Shown: positions 1 to 5,257, numbered from the stretch's first letter. The stretch: 10,096 bases of DNA from Phycisphaerales bacterium (GCA_029212425.1 JARGNC010000093.1:1-10096); one strand, 5' to 3'. Notes: a model not told the origin generated them from the letters alone. A program made the numbers and translations.

Positions 1-129
1 TCCGTCGCGAGAGACGAGTGGACGCGCTCCATCGAGGAGCTGCTGGAGTCGGCGCTGGATCAGGGAGCAGAGCTTGAACTTGCCGCCGACCTTCTCAACG
101 ATTTCATCACTTTTCAAAGCTTCGATCAT
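1..129 (-). CDS. rpoZ: RNA polymerase omega subunit (3' part cut off by window edge)
   Basis: The omega subunit is the small, non-catalytic RNA polymerase subunit that helps fold and assemble beta-prime. Only the first 43 residues are present; the gene runs off the left edge. The visible part carries the family's N-terminal core: [11 protein letters not shown] at residues 10-20, then a helix with QRR and the LLDGARPLV segment at 31-39, matching the usual 'v.k...rf.Lv..a..RA..L..GarplV' pattern. The ATG at 129 is preceded by AAAGGA about six bases upstream, a good ribosome-binding site. The next gene diverges, so the promoter must lie between here and about 340; I see no convincing -35/-10 pair. 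Identification is from the motif alone, but the pattern is distinctive for so short a piece. Confidence 0.82.
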   Translation of the reverse strand, partial: MIEALKSDEIVEKVGGKFKLCSLIQRRLQQLLDGARPLVSRDG

Positions 130-275
130 CTGCTATCCTTTGGCATGCCGCCGGTGGGAACGATTCGGAACGCCCGAACACTCTTGGGTATCAGGAGTGC
201 AACATCGTTGGCTGGAGCCCTCAATGCGAGGCAGGGGAGAGTTTAGGCCAATCCAACCGGTTTGGCGACAATCAT

Positions 276-297
276 TTGGGGTGATTCGGATCCCCAA
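276..297. promoter_or_regulatory. Interrupted inverted repeat in the rpoZ / DUF3553 divergent region
   Basis: TTGGG (276-280) pairs with CCCAA (293-297), and GAT (283-285) with ATC (290-292), around a TCGG loop, with G281-T282 bulged. It lies 54 bp upstream of the DUF3553 GTG and about 150 bp upstream of rpoZ. It could be an operator between the divergent genes or a small leader hairpin. The rest of the 221-bp gap (130-350) shows no clear promoter to me. Confidence 0.3.
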
Positions 298-338
298 TCC
301 CCGCATTGCCAATAGAGCCCAATTACACCGATCAAACT

Positions 339-343
339 GAAGG
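339..343 (+). promoter_or_regulatory. Ribosome-binding site that decides the DUF3553 gene start
   Basis: GAAGG lies seven bases before the GTG at 351. The upstream in-frame TTG at 306 has no such site, so the GTG is preferred and the protein is 213 residues instead of 228. Confidence 0.6.
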
Positions 344-350
344 TAATTCC

Positions 351-992
351 GTGAAACCGACCAGCTCGACCGAGATTCAGCGATTCCAGATGGGTGACCG
401 CGTCGTCCACAGCTCCAAGCCAGAGTGGGGGGTCGGCATCGTTTCGACAACCTCTATGGGAGAGCACGAGGGGGTCCCCTGTCAGCGGTTGGTCGTTCGT
501 TTTGATCGAGCAGGACTCAAAACGGTTTCCACCGCGTTTGCAAAGATCGAACTCGCCGGAGATCGGGTCGGGGTGGTAACCGAAAAAGAATCCATCAAAG
601 CACGCGATGATGGCGCCGCGAATCCCGTTCTCAAAGCAACAGGACGAGAGTTACAAGACATCATGCTCAAGATTCCTGATGCCGCAACCGATCCGTTCGC
701 AACCCCAGCGCAACGGCTCAAAGCGACGCTCTCCCTCTACCGATTTTCCAACTCAGGCGGAGCGTTGATCGATTGGGCGGTCATGCAAAGCGGGCTTAGC
801 GATCCACTCACCAAGTTCACCAGACACGAGCTGGAAGATTTCTTTGGGTTCTTTGAGAAGATTCTTTGGAAGCATCTTGGTAAGATGGTGAAGGAAGCAC
901 GGGATGTACCAGCAACTGAGTTGGTCCAGATCCGGGATTCCGCTCCGCTCGCGGGGCAACAAGCGTTGCAGCGACTCCACCGCTCGCGTTGA
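351..992 (+). CDS. DUF3553 / Tudor-like domain protein with an uncharacterised C-terminal domain
   Basis: Residues about 14-67 (GDRVVH, then WGVGIV, then RLVVRFDRAGLK, then AFAKIEL) follow the pattern of DUF3553 and of the Tudor-like C-terminal domain of UvrD/PcrA helicases, which is also related to CarD-type RNA polymerase-interacting modules: 'GDrV.H..fG.G.V....g....v.V.Fd..G.K.l...fAkl'. Here the domain is N-terminal and no helicase is attached. Residues about 90-213 form a separate, mostly helical part (RELQDIMLKIPDA, then a FTRHELEDFFGFFEKIL segment) that I do not recognise. The start is the GTG at 351, chosen for its ribosome-binding site. The gene is divergent from rpoZ, and its TGA stop forms the first base pairs of a folded RNA element. 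A role in touching RNA polymerase or nucleic acid is inference from the domain and the neighbour; no enzyme motif is visible. Confidence 0.8.
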   Translation: MKPTSSTEIQRFQMGDRVVHSSKPEWGVGIVSTTSMGEHEGVPCQRLVVRFDRAGLKTVSTAFAKIELAGDRVGVVTEKESIKARDDGAANPVLKATGRELQDIMLKIPDAATDPFATPAQRLKATLSLYRFSNSGGALIDWAVMQSGLSDPLTKFTRHELEDFFGFFEKILWKHLGKMVKEARDVPATELVQIRDSAPLAGQQALQRLHRSR

Positions 993-1054
993 TTCTGGGC
1001 ATCATCCGGCACAGCCGGACTTCAGTCGCGAAGGACGCGACCCGTCCCAGAATC
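991..1054 (+). other. Perfect three-way-junction RNA fold overlapping the DUF3553 stop codon
   Basis: Three fully paired stems can be read directly. The closing stem is GATTCTGGG (991-999) with CCCAGAATC (1046-1054), nine pairs. Hairpin two is TCCGGC (1005-1010) with GCCGGA (1014-1019). Hairpin three is GTCGCG (1025-1030) with CGCGAC (1036-1041) around an AAGGA loop. All 21 pairs are Watson-Crick, and a T-G pair (990/1055) can extend the closing stem. The strand is assumed from the upstream plus-strand gene. It could be a 3'-UTR stability element, the body of a small RNA ending at the hairpin and T-run near 1104, or a protein-binding site. No T-run follows directly, so on its own it is not an intrinsic terminator. 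I do not recognise it as a known RNA family. Confidence 0.5.
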
Positions 1055-1084
1055 GTCATGGATGTCAAAAAATGGATTGTCTTG

Positions 1085-1104
1085 ATCCCAGGATGGGATT
1101 TTTT
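1085..1104 (+). terminator. Intrinsic terminator after the DUF3553 gene
   Basis: ATCCCA (1085-1090) pairs with TGGGAT (1094-1099) around a GGA loop and is followed at once by T's through 1104 (six T's from 1099). The stem is short for a terminator. An A-run at 1067-1072 on the other side could give weak function on the minus strand, but no minus-strand gene ends here. Confidence 0.5.
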
Positions 1105-1132
1105 CGGACGCTTGGTGCGTTCGTTGTTTTGG

Positions 1133-1163
1133 CACGCCCGATCGGCTGTTTTGGCCGGGCGTG
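1133..1163 (+). promoter_or_regulatory. GC-rich hairpin in the leader of the 92-residue gene
   Basis: CACGCCCG (1133-1140) pairs perfectly with CGGGCGTG (1156-1163). A competing inner pairing, CGGC (1143-1146) with GCCG (1154-1157), shares bases with the outer stem. No T-run follows on either strand, which argues against a terminator. It sits about 60 bases before the start codon at 1225. Confidence 0.4.
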
Positions 1164-1171
1164 TGCATCTC

Positions 1172-1206
1172 TGTGATCTACCGACGCATTGGTCGGCACA
1201 ATCACA
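1172..1206 (+). promoter_or_regulatory. Two-tier stem-loop just before the 92-residue gene
   Basis: The outer stem TGTGAT (1172-1177) / ATCACA (1201-1206) encloses the inner stem CCGAC (1181-1185) / GTCGG (1192-1196) with a GCATTG loop. The ribosome-binding site AGGA (1215-1218) follows only nine bases later, so the fold could affect translation initiation. This is inferred from position; I recognise no riboswitch class. Confidence 0.4.
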
Positions 1207-1224
1207 AAGACGAAAGGACAGATC

Positions 1225-1503
1225 ATGACCGAAAACGAATTCCAAACACGACTCGCGACCCTCCTCGGACAGATCGATTCACTCCCAGAAGACCAGCGTC
1301 CAAAGCTCGCAAAGCTTGCTGCAGAAACACAGGGACGCCATGAGCGCATGAAAAAGACCATCGTTGAGCTTCAAGAATCGCTCGATCACCTCCGTCTGAG
1401 TGTCAAGTACCTTGTCTTTGATCTGGAAGCGACTCGTCGGGAGAACAAATACCTTCGCAACATGCTCGAAACCGACTCAGGGCACAACGAGGGTGCGGAT
1501 TAA
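1225..1503 (+). CDS. Small conserved-looking coiled-coil protein, function unknown
   Basis: The product is 92 residues, with no signal peptide or membrane segment, so probably cytoplasmic. It is almost entirely helical and rich in E, K, R, L and Q. Residues about 24-82 look like a continuous amphipathic helix or coiled coil, ending in YLVFDLEATRREN followed by KYLRNML (62-81). From memory this C-terminal block resembles short hypothetical proteins common in planctomycetes, though I cannot confirm that here. The ATG at 1225 has AGGA seven bases upstream; an alternative TTG at 1189 falls inside a predicted stem-loop and lacks a ribosome-binding site. The gene seems to be a single unit behind a structured leader. 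I assign no function; a dimeric scaffold or partner-binding protein would fit its shape. Confidence 0.75.
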   Translation: MTENEFQTRLATLLGQIDSLPEDQRPKLAKLAAETQGRHERMKKTIVELQESLDHLRLSVKYLVFDLEATRRENKYLRNMLETDSGHNEGAD

Positions 1504-1514
1504 CACGAATCATG

Positions 1515-1536
1515 AATCAGGCATGTGGACCTGATT
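1515..1536 (+). other. Stem-loop just after the coiled-coil gene
   Basis: AATCAGG (1515-1521) pairs with CCTGATT (1530-1536) around an eight-base loop, 12 bases after the TAA. The flanking sequence is only weakly T-rich, so it may be a 3'-end or stability hairpin and not a terminator. Confidence 0.35.
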
Positions 1537-1573
1537 TGAGCAAATTGAAGAGCGGAACAACCGTGTTGATTGG

Positions 1574-1600
1574 GCACCCCGCTGGTGGGTAGCGGGGTGC
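1574..1600 (+). terminator. Strong GC-rich hairpin between the coiled-coil gene and tRNA-Ser
   Basis: GCACCCCGCT (1574-1583) pairs perfectly with AGCGGGGTGC (1591-1600) around a seven-base loop. It probably insulates the upstream gene from the tRNA, but TTGATCG follows instead of a T-run. It may work with Rho, or be a degradation barrier. The remainder up to 1727 holds a looser nested repeat (1600-1635), a wobble-containing 9-bp stem (1677-1700), and presumably the tRNA promoter, which I could not place with confidence. Confidence 0.5.
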
Positions 1601-1727
1601 TTGATCGATCCGGGGTTTGGGGGAAACTGATCAAGGGATTCTGGCTCACATACGCCTGGGTCCCTTGTTCATTTGTGCTCCGAGGTCTACGCTTCGGGGC
1701 TGCGAGCAAGATGTCTTTCTCGCTGTT

Positions 1728-1817
1728 GGATCGGTGCCCGAGAGGCTGAAGGGGCCGGATTGCTAATCCGGTGTACAGGGTAAACCTGTACCGAGGGTTC
1801 GAATCCCTCTCGATCCG
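1728..1817 (+). tRNA. tRNA-Ser, anticodon GCT, reads AGC/AGT
   Basis: This is a complete class II cloverleaf of 90 bases. The acceptor arm is GGATCGG (1728-1734) with TCGATCC (1810-1816), the last pair being a G-T wobble, then discriminator G at 1817. The anticodon stem is CCGGA/TCCGG (1755-1759 / 1767-1771) with loop TTGCTAA and anticodon GCT at 1762-1764. The long variable arm typical of serine tRNAs is visible as GTACAGG/CCTGTAC around GTAAA. The T arm is GAGGG-TTCGAAT-CCCTC. No CCA is encoded; TTG follows, so the tail must be added by a nucleotidyltransferase. A clear terminator follows at 1840-1872. Confidence 0.97.
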
Positions 1818-1839
1818 TTGAAAACCAAGGCAAATGAAT

Positions 1840-1872
1840 CGGCGTCCTGAAATGGACGCCGCATTGCTTTTT
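1840..1872 (+). terminator. Intrinsic terminator of tRNA-Ser
   Basis: CGGCGTCC (1840-1847) pairs with GGACGCCG (1854-1861) around TGAAAT, followed by CATTGC and TTTTT (1868-1872). It lies 22 bases after the tRNA. From here to 1979 I see no gene. Confidence 0.65.
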
Positions 1873-1979
1873 GAGAATCGCTTTGTTGAGAGCGGCTTTT
1901 CGAGAAGCAATGAACTCATCAATGGCGTGCTCGAGAGCGTCGATTCGTGGTTTCTCAGCATATCAAACAGCTATCCATC

Positions 1980-2017
1980 AAAAAGACAACCGCCTCCCAA
2001 TGTCTGGGAGGCGGTTG
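1980..2017 (-). terminator. Intrinsic terminator of the PEP-CTERM-type gene
   Basis: The arms at 1987-1999 and 2005-2017 form a perfect 13-bp stem (CAACCGCCTCCCA with its complement) around a five-base loop. On the minus strand the hairpin is followed by TCTTTTT (complement of 1986-1980). It lies 37 bases after the minus-strand stop at 2054 and is the clearest terminator in the window. Confidence 0.88.
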
Positions 2018-2053
2018 AGAGACTGATCAAACGAATAAATCAGCGCGTTGTTT

Positions 2054-2752
2054 TTAGCGACGGCGACGACCGATGAACCCGCCAGCTCCGAGAAGCACAG
2101 CGACTGAGCCTGGTGCTGGGACGGTGTTGAGGGTCAAGTTGTCGAGCAGGGCGCGAGGACCGGAGTACTCTGAGCCGTAGGTTGCAAAGAGGCGGAGTGA
2201 GTCGAACTCGCCACCGCTCACTGAGAGCGAGTTGAACGCGATGTTGTCACGGCCACCGAAGTCGGAAATCGCGAATGAGTCCGCATCGACGAGTGCGCCA
2301 CCGAGGTACGCTTCGAGGTGGTACTGGATACCGCCCCAAGGCCCGTTCTCGTAGTACGCGATCTCGACGGATGCGAAGTCCGCGTTGTTGTCCAATGCCA
2401 TCGACACGGTTGAGAGTGCACCGAGTGAGACATTGTCGCCGTTGACATACGAACTTCCGAAAGTGAGCGCGTTGTTGGCGCTGCCCCATGTTGGGAAATC
2501 GTTGTAGAGCACGGTTGCGTTCTCAACAATCACAGTGGTGCCGAGTCCGTTGATGCCTCCGCCTGCTTCGAAGGTGTCGCCGCTTGGGAAGACGCCATCG
2601 ACATTGTTGACATCGTGGTAGGTGACTCCGTTGTAGTGGAACGAGTCGCCGTAGAACGATTCTGCGAGGTCGTCGTAGGTGCTGACTGACATGCCGGCGT
2701 GTGCGCCGCTTGCGAGGATTGCACTGATCAGTGCCGTGGTTGCGAGTTTCAT
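2054..2752 (-). CDS. Secreted PEP-CTERM-type (VPAPG variant) protein, function unknown
   Basis: The 232-residue product has a Sec signal peptide at residues 1-19 (K2, hydrophobic stretch, then SGAHA before the likely cut). A C-terminal sorting tail occupies about 211-232: VPAPG at 211-215, a short hydrophobic glycine-rich membrane segment, then RRRR at the end. This is the PEP-CTERM plan in the form common in planctomycetes, where an exosortase cuts at the motif during export. The body (20-210) is rich in G, N, D, S, Y and F, looks beta-rich, and has no enzyme motif I recognise. The ATG at 2752 has GGAG about eight bases upstream. The gene follows the HTH gene on the same strand after 73 bp containing a palindrome, so it may be a separate unit. 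No exosortase gene is in the window. Confidence 0.85.
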   Translation of the reverse strand: MKLATTALISAILASGAHAGMSVSTYDDLAESFYGDSFHYNGVTYHDVNNVDGVFPSGDTFEAGGGINGLGTTVIVENATVLYNDFPTWGSANNALTFGSSYVNGDNVSLGALSTVSMALDNNADFASVEIAYYENGPWGGIQYHLEAYLGGALVDADSFAISDFGGRDNIAFNSLSVSGGEFDSLRLFATYGSEYSGPRALLDNLTLNTVPAPGSVAVLLGAGGFIGRRRR

Positions 2753-2806
2753 GTTTCTATCTCCTATGTACTCAAGTGATTGGGTTCTTTAATGTCACAA
2801 ACAAAC

Positions 2807-2820
2807 TGGCCGATCGGCCA
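2807..2820. promoter_or_regulatory. 14-bp perfect palindrome between the HTH gene and the PEP-CTERM-type gene
   Basis: TGGCCGATCGGCCA reads the same on both strands. On the minus strand it lies 6 bp past the HTH stop and is followed by GTTTGTTTG. It could be an operator for the downstream secreted-protein gene or a weak terminator for the HTH gene; the lack of a solid T-run leaves this open. Confidence 0.4.
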
Positions 2821-2825
2821 AACAA

Positions 2826-4073
2826 CTATGATTCAAACGATTCCTTCGGGAGGAGCTCGTGTTTCACCATGATGGTGCAGGGGAATGGTGGATACGCGAT
2901 GCGGATTCGGTAGAGCTCATACTCATCAGGGTTGAGTGAGAGGCGTGAGAAGATGGACGCCGCGAGATCGTGGTACCCTGGAAGATCCGGAGCGTGTGCG
3001 AGCGAAATTCCACGGCCCATTTTGCTGATCTTGTCGCTGAGTATGAGCTCATCGGAAGGAGAGAATGTGATCGAAGCGACGATGTCGGAGAAGACTTTGA
3101 GTTCCCGTTCGACATTCCCAAAAAGTCCTGCTTTGACAAACAAATCAAAGTGGAACATCTCAGTTGGGGTCCGGACAGAGCTCCCGAAGTGAGCGATTTT
3201 ATCATTGGGCATCGCGTGTGTTGGCGCGATATTTCGGAGGAGTTCCCCAGTCACGAGCGTGCGTTGTCCTTGGAGCCCGACTTCTGAGGAGAGGAACTCG
3301 TCTTGCATCATGCCGTCGTGTGTGCGCGAGCGTTCGAGTTTGGGCATCGGGCTTGAGCAGTATTCCGGGAGTACGGGCACACCGTTGTGTTCGAGCGCGG
3401 CCGCGGGATCAATCGCTTGTCGTTCCATCGCTTGCTCGTGCTGGATGTCGTCATCCACTGCAACGGATTGATTGACGACCCATCGCATATCGGGTCGGGT
3501 CTGGCGGAATCCCATCATGCCTTTGATTTGTGCCGCGTGAAAGTAGTTCTCGCGGTCTTCCGACGGCATAAGTATGCACAGCGCAAGGAGCGTGTTGCAA
3601 TGTGCGCCCCAAGTGAAGCTGTTACCTTCGAATGCTTGCTGTCTCCAGCGTTCTTCCGCGCTGTGGTCACCGTTCTTGTTGCAAGATTCGATCAGCATCT
3701 CGAACTCTGATCTGTTGGAAGCATGCGATTTGATGAGTGATTGGAACTGTTCGGATGATGAATGGATGGATTCCAAGTGTTCACTTGCCATGCCATGCTC
3801 TTGGACCGCATCGGACCAAACCTTCACGCTCTTGGGTGTCGGCATGTGTTTGGCAGCGACAAACGGATCCTCTGCATACGCGACCTTGATCACCTGCCAT
3901 GCAAGTTTGCGATGGATTCCGAACGCTTTGGCAACGGAGGTCACTGATTTGGAGCCAGGGCATTTCTGTTCGATGATGCGTGCGTAGGTGTCTCGAGTGA
4001 ACCCAACGACTCGAATCGTTTCCGATTCAAAGCATGTATCAGCAGGGGAAATCATGGCTTGGTCTTCCGTCAT
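2826..4073 (-). CDS. Orphan helix-turn-helix protein with a large unrecognised C-terminal domain
   Basis: The protein has 415 residues and neither signal peptide nor membrane segment. Residues about 27-66 read as a helix-turn-helix: SVTSVAKAFGIHRKLAWQVI at 43-62 has the spacing of an HTH with a recognition helix, and YAEDPFVAAKHMPTP follows as a linker. This suggests sequence-specific DNA binding. The remaining 330 or so residues, with several helical stretches and a more beta-like end (ELYRIRIAYPPFPC at 386-399), match nothing I recognise; a ligand-sensing or dimerisation domain is possible. Start: the ATG at 4073 has no ribosome-binding site but sits about eight bases past a plausible -10, fitting leaderless translation. 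Met7 (4055) is an alternative with only a weak GGAAG. The upstream palindrome suggests self-regulation. It precedes the secreted PEP-CTERM-type gene on the same strand, a possible but unproven target. Confidence 0.8.
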   Translation of the reverse strand: MTEDQAMISPADTCFESETIRVVGFTRDTYARIIEQKCPGSKSVTSVAKAFGIHRKLAWQVIKVAYAEDPFVAAKHMPTPKSVKVWSDAVQEHGMASEHLESIHSSSEQFQSLIKSHASNRSEFEMLIESCNKNGDHSAEERWRQQAFEGNSFTWGAHCNTLLALCILMPSEDRENYFHAAQIKGMMGFRQTRPDMRWVVNQSVAVDDDIQHEQAMERQAIDPAAALEHNGVPVLPEYCSSPMPKLERSRTHDGMMQDEFLSSEVGLQGQRTLVTGELLRNIAPTHAMPNDKIAHFGSSVRTPTEMFHFDLFVKAGLFGNVERELKVFSDIVASITFSPSDELILSDKISKMGRGISLAHAPDLPGYHDLAASIFSRLSLNPDEYELYRIRIAYPPFPCTIMVKHELLPKESFES

Positions 4074-4090
4074 AGCACGCAGACTACCAT
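4070..4090 (-). other. Possible six-residue leader ORF overlapping the HTH gene start
   Basis: On the minus strand, AAAGGA (4099-4094) precedes an ATG at 4090 by three bases. The frame reads M-V-V-C-V-L and stops at a TGA (4072-4070) overlapping the HTH gene's ATG as ATGA. This layout allows coupled translation. It is only seven codons, so chance is a serious alternative, and it is transcribed only if transcription starts upstream of 4090. Confidence 0.3.
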
Positions 4091-4109
4091 GTTTCCTTTA
4101 GCGTTTCAA
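4081..4109 (-). promoter_or_regulatory. Predicted promoter of the HTH gene, leaderless
   Basis: On the minus strand, TTGAAA (4109-4104) and TAGTCT (4086-4081) are 17 bp apart, with an extended -10 TG at 4089-4088. The -10 matches the consensus at only three of six positions. The expected transcription start falls at or next to the ATG at 4073, which explains the missing ribosome-binding site. Confidence 0.4.
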
Positions 4110-4115
4110 TAACAA

Positions 4116-4135
4116 TTTCAGAAACACTTCTGAAA
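4116..4135. promoter_or_regulatory. Operator-like perfect inverted repeat upstream of the HTH gene
   Basis: TTTCAGAA (4116-4123) and TTCTGAAA (4128-4135) are perfect 8-base inverted halves separated by ACAC. The element lies six bases upstream of the predicted -35 of the HTH gene, a usual place for an autoregulatory or activator site. Its AT-richness and lack of an adjacent T-run argue against a terminator. Confidence 0.5.
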
Positions 4136-4150
4136 ACAAAAAACACCGAT

Positions 4151-4174
4151 ATTGGCTCTTAATGGCCAATTTTT
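4151..4174. terminator. Inverted repeat in the nnrD - HTH gap, possible terminator
   Basis: ATTGGC (4151-4156) pairs with GCCAAT (4165-4170). On the plus strand T's follow directly, with a T run at 4170-4174. On the minus strand, the direction of nnrD, T's appear eight bases later (complement of 4143-4138). It may end nnrD transcription about 100 bp past the stop or be a second regulatory site. The gap 4074-4271 is notably AT-rich. Confidence 0.35.
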
Positions 4175-4271
4175 ATGACGTTTCAAGGGGAAATATTCAG
4201 GAAAAGAAGCCGAAATGGAGAGCTGAATCAGTTATTTTTGAACGCCAGCTCTTGTGTTTGAACCACGAGTT

Positions 4272-5201
4272 CTACATCGCCTCGTCTCGAAACTGTTGAA
4301 GGACTGCTGGAATCAACTCGAAGAGATCTCTTGGGTCAAGCCCGGCAGATGCAAGGTGGTTCTGCGACCACAACTCACCGCATCGTGCGTGGGTTTCGAC
4401 AGCGATGCACGCTGCATCAAAATCATCCACATTGGGATCGTCGATCGATTGCGCAACGAGTGAGGCAATCATCCCTGCGAGGACATCGCCTGTACCTCCG
4501 GTTGAAAGACACGCGTGCCCTTGCTTGCACACCCATTCACGCTCCCCATCCGAGATCACCGTGTGCATCCCTTTGAGGACGACAACGCTCCCGAAGTGTT
4601 TCGCAAGGGCTCGGCACGCATCAGATCGCTGGGATGCATCTCCCGCTGGATCGTGATCAATCGCGAGAGCTGTGAGAAGTCGCTTCGCTTCGCCAGGGTG
4701 GGGGGTCATGATGGTGGGGAGTGTCCATCGAGCGGGGATCGGATCAAGCATGCACAGTGCGTTGAGCGCATCGGCATCGAGCACAACTGATTTGCAGCGA
4801 TTTGTATTGGTGATGGTTGAGAAATGATGCACGAAGCGTCGGATATGGACTCCGGTTCCCAGTCCAGGCCCAATCACCATCGCATCGCACTCGGCAGACA
4901 TTCTTTCAAGCACTCGTTCAAGTGATCCAGACTGGGTGCTCTCCTCGTGGTACGGGAATCCCGTTGCCATCGGAGCGACGGTGAGGATCGAATTGAGAAT
5001 CGAGTCAGGGGCTGCGATCTTGACGAGTCCACATCCTGCTCGATTCGCGCCCATTGCAACGAGTGCCGGCGCGCCGATCATGCGAGCTAGATTTGATTCT
5101 GGATCCCCAGTTGTTCCGCCGAGGATGCCCACGGTGCCGAAGGTCCCCTTGTGGCCGTCGATTTTGCGTGCTTTGAGCTTGGGGAGTCCTGAGCTGTCCA
5201 T
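4272..5201 (-). CDS. nnrD: ADP-dependent NAD(P)H-hydrate dehydratase
   Basis: This cytoplasmic enzyme repairs hydrated NADH/NADPH (NADHX/NADPHX), using ADP to drive dehydration; it belongs to the ribokinase-like fold. The 309 residues carry the family motifs in order: HKGTFGTVGILGG (17-29), AGCGLVKIA (55-63), VIGPGLG (109-115), LDADALN (141-147), MTPHPGEAKRLL (165-176), VVLKG (207-211) and STGGTGDVLAGMIASL (233-248), where D239 is the expected catalytic residue. The C-terminus has GLDPRDLFELIP (287-298) in the usual terminal position. It is the dehydratase alone, without the N-terminal epimerase domain found in fused YjeF proteins. The segment GGTTGDPESNLARM (28-41) is slightly unusual where most members have a glycine/serine-rich turn. 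The ATG at 5201 has no clear ribosome-binding site. The gene diverges from tatD. Confidence 0.92.
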   Translation of the reverse strand: MDSSGLPKLKARKIDGHKGTFGTVGILGGTTGDPESNLARMIGAPALVAMGANRAGCGLVKIAAPDSILNSILTVAPMATGFPYHEESTQSGSLERVLERMSAECDAMVIGPGLGTGVHIRRFVHHFSTITNTNRCKSVVLDADALNALCMLDPIPARWTLPTIMTPHPGEAKRLLTALAIDHDPAGDASQRSDACRALAKHFGSVVVLKGMHTVISDGEREWVCKQGHACLSTGGTGDVLAGMIASLVAQSIDDPNVDDFDAACIAVETHARCGELWSQNHLASAGLDPRDLFELIPAVLQQFRDEAM

Positions 5202-5257
5202 GCTGTATTGTTGACGATCCGGAGCGGTTGAGGAGGCTGTGGAGGGGATAGCCGCGC

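Noticed and set aside
133..450. A 105-codon minus-strand reading frame upstream of rpoZ
   Set aside because: It overlaps the well-supported start of the DUF3553 gene and its translation is low in protein-like character; it looks like chance in a divergent promoter region.
991..1206. A CRISPR array or tandem repeat unit in the hairpin-rich region
   Set aside because: The stems are all different in sequence; there is no direct repeat with regular spacing.
1728..1817. tRNA-Ser as an attachment site for an integrated element
   Set aside because: No integrase gene and no repeated tRNA 3' end elsewhere in the window; the flanks look like ordinary chromosomal genes.
1500..1961. A 153-codon minus-strand reading frame across the tRNA-Ser region
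   Set aside because: It is antisense to the tRNA and crosses its terminator. Its translation contains the RDSNPRYRF-type string that results from reading a tRNA backwards.
1834..2076. An 80-codon plus-strand reading frame after tRNA-Ser
   Set aside because: It runs through the tRNA terminator and the 13-bp terminator of the opposite gene, lacks a ribosome-binding site and has no recognisable protein pattern.
2807..4170. The TGGCC palindrome (2807-2820) and the ATTGGC/GCCAAT repeat (4151-4170) as two copies of one operator
   Set aside because: They share a TTGGCC core, but the half-site spacing differs (centre to centre about 9 against 14 bases), so one dimeric protein would not bind both in the same way.
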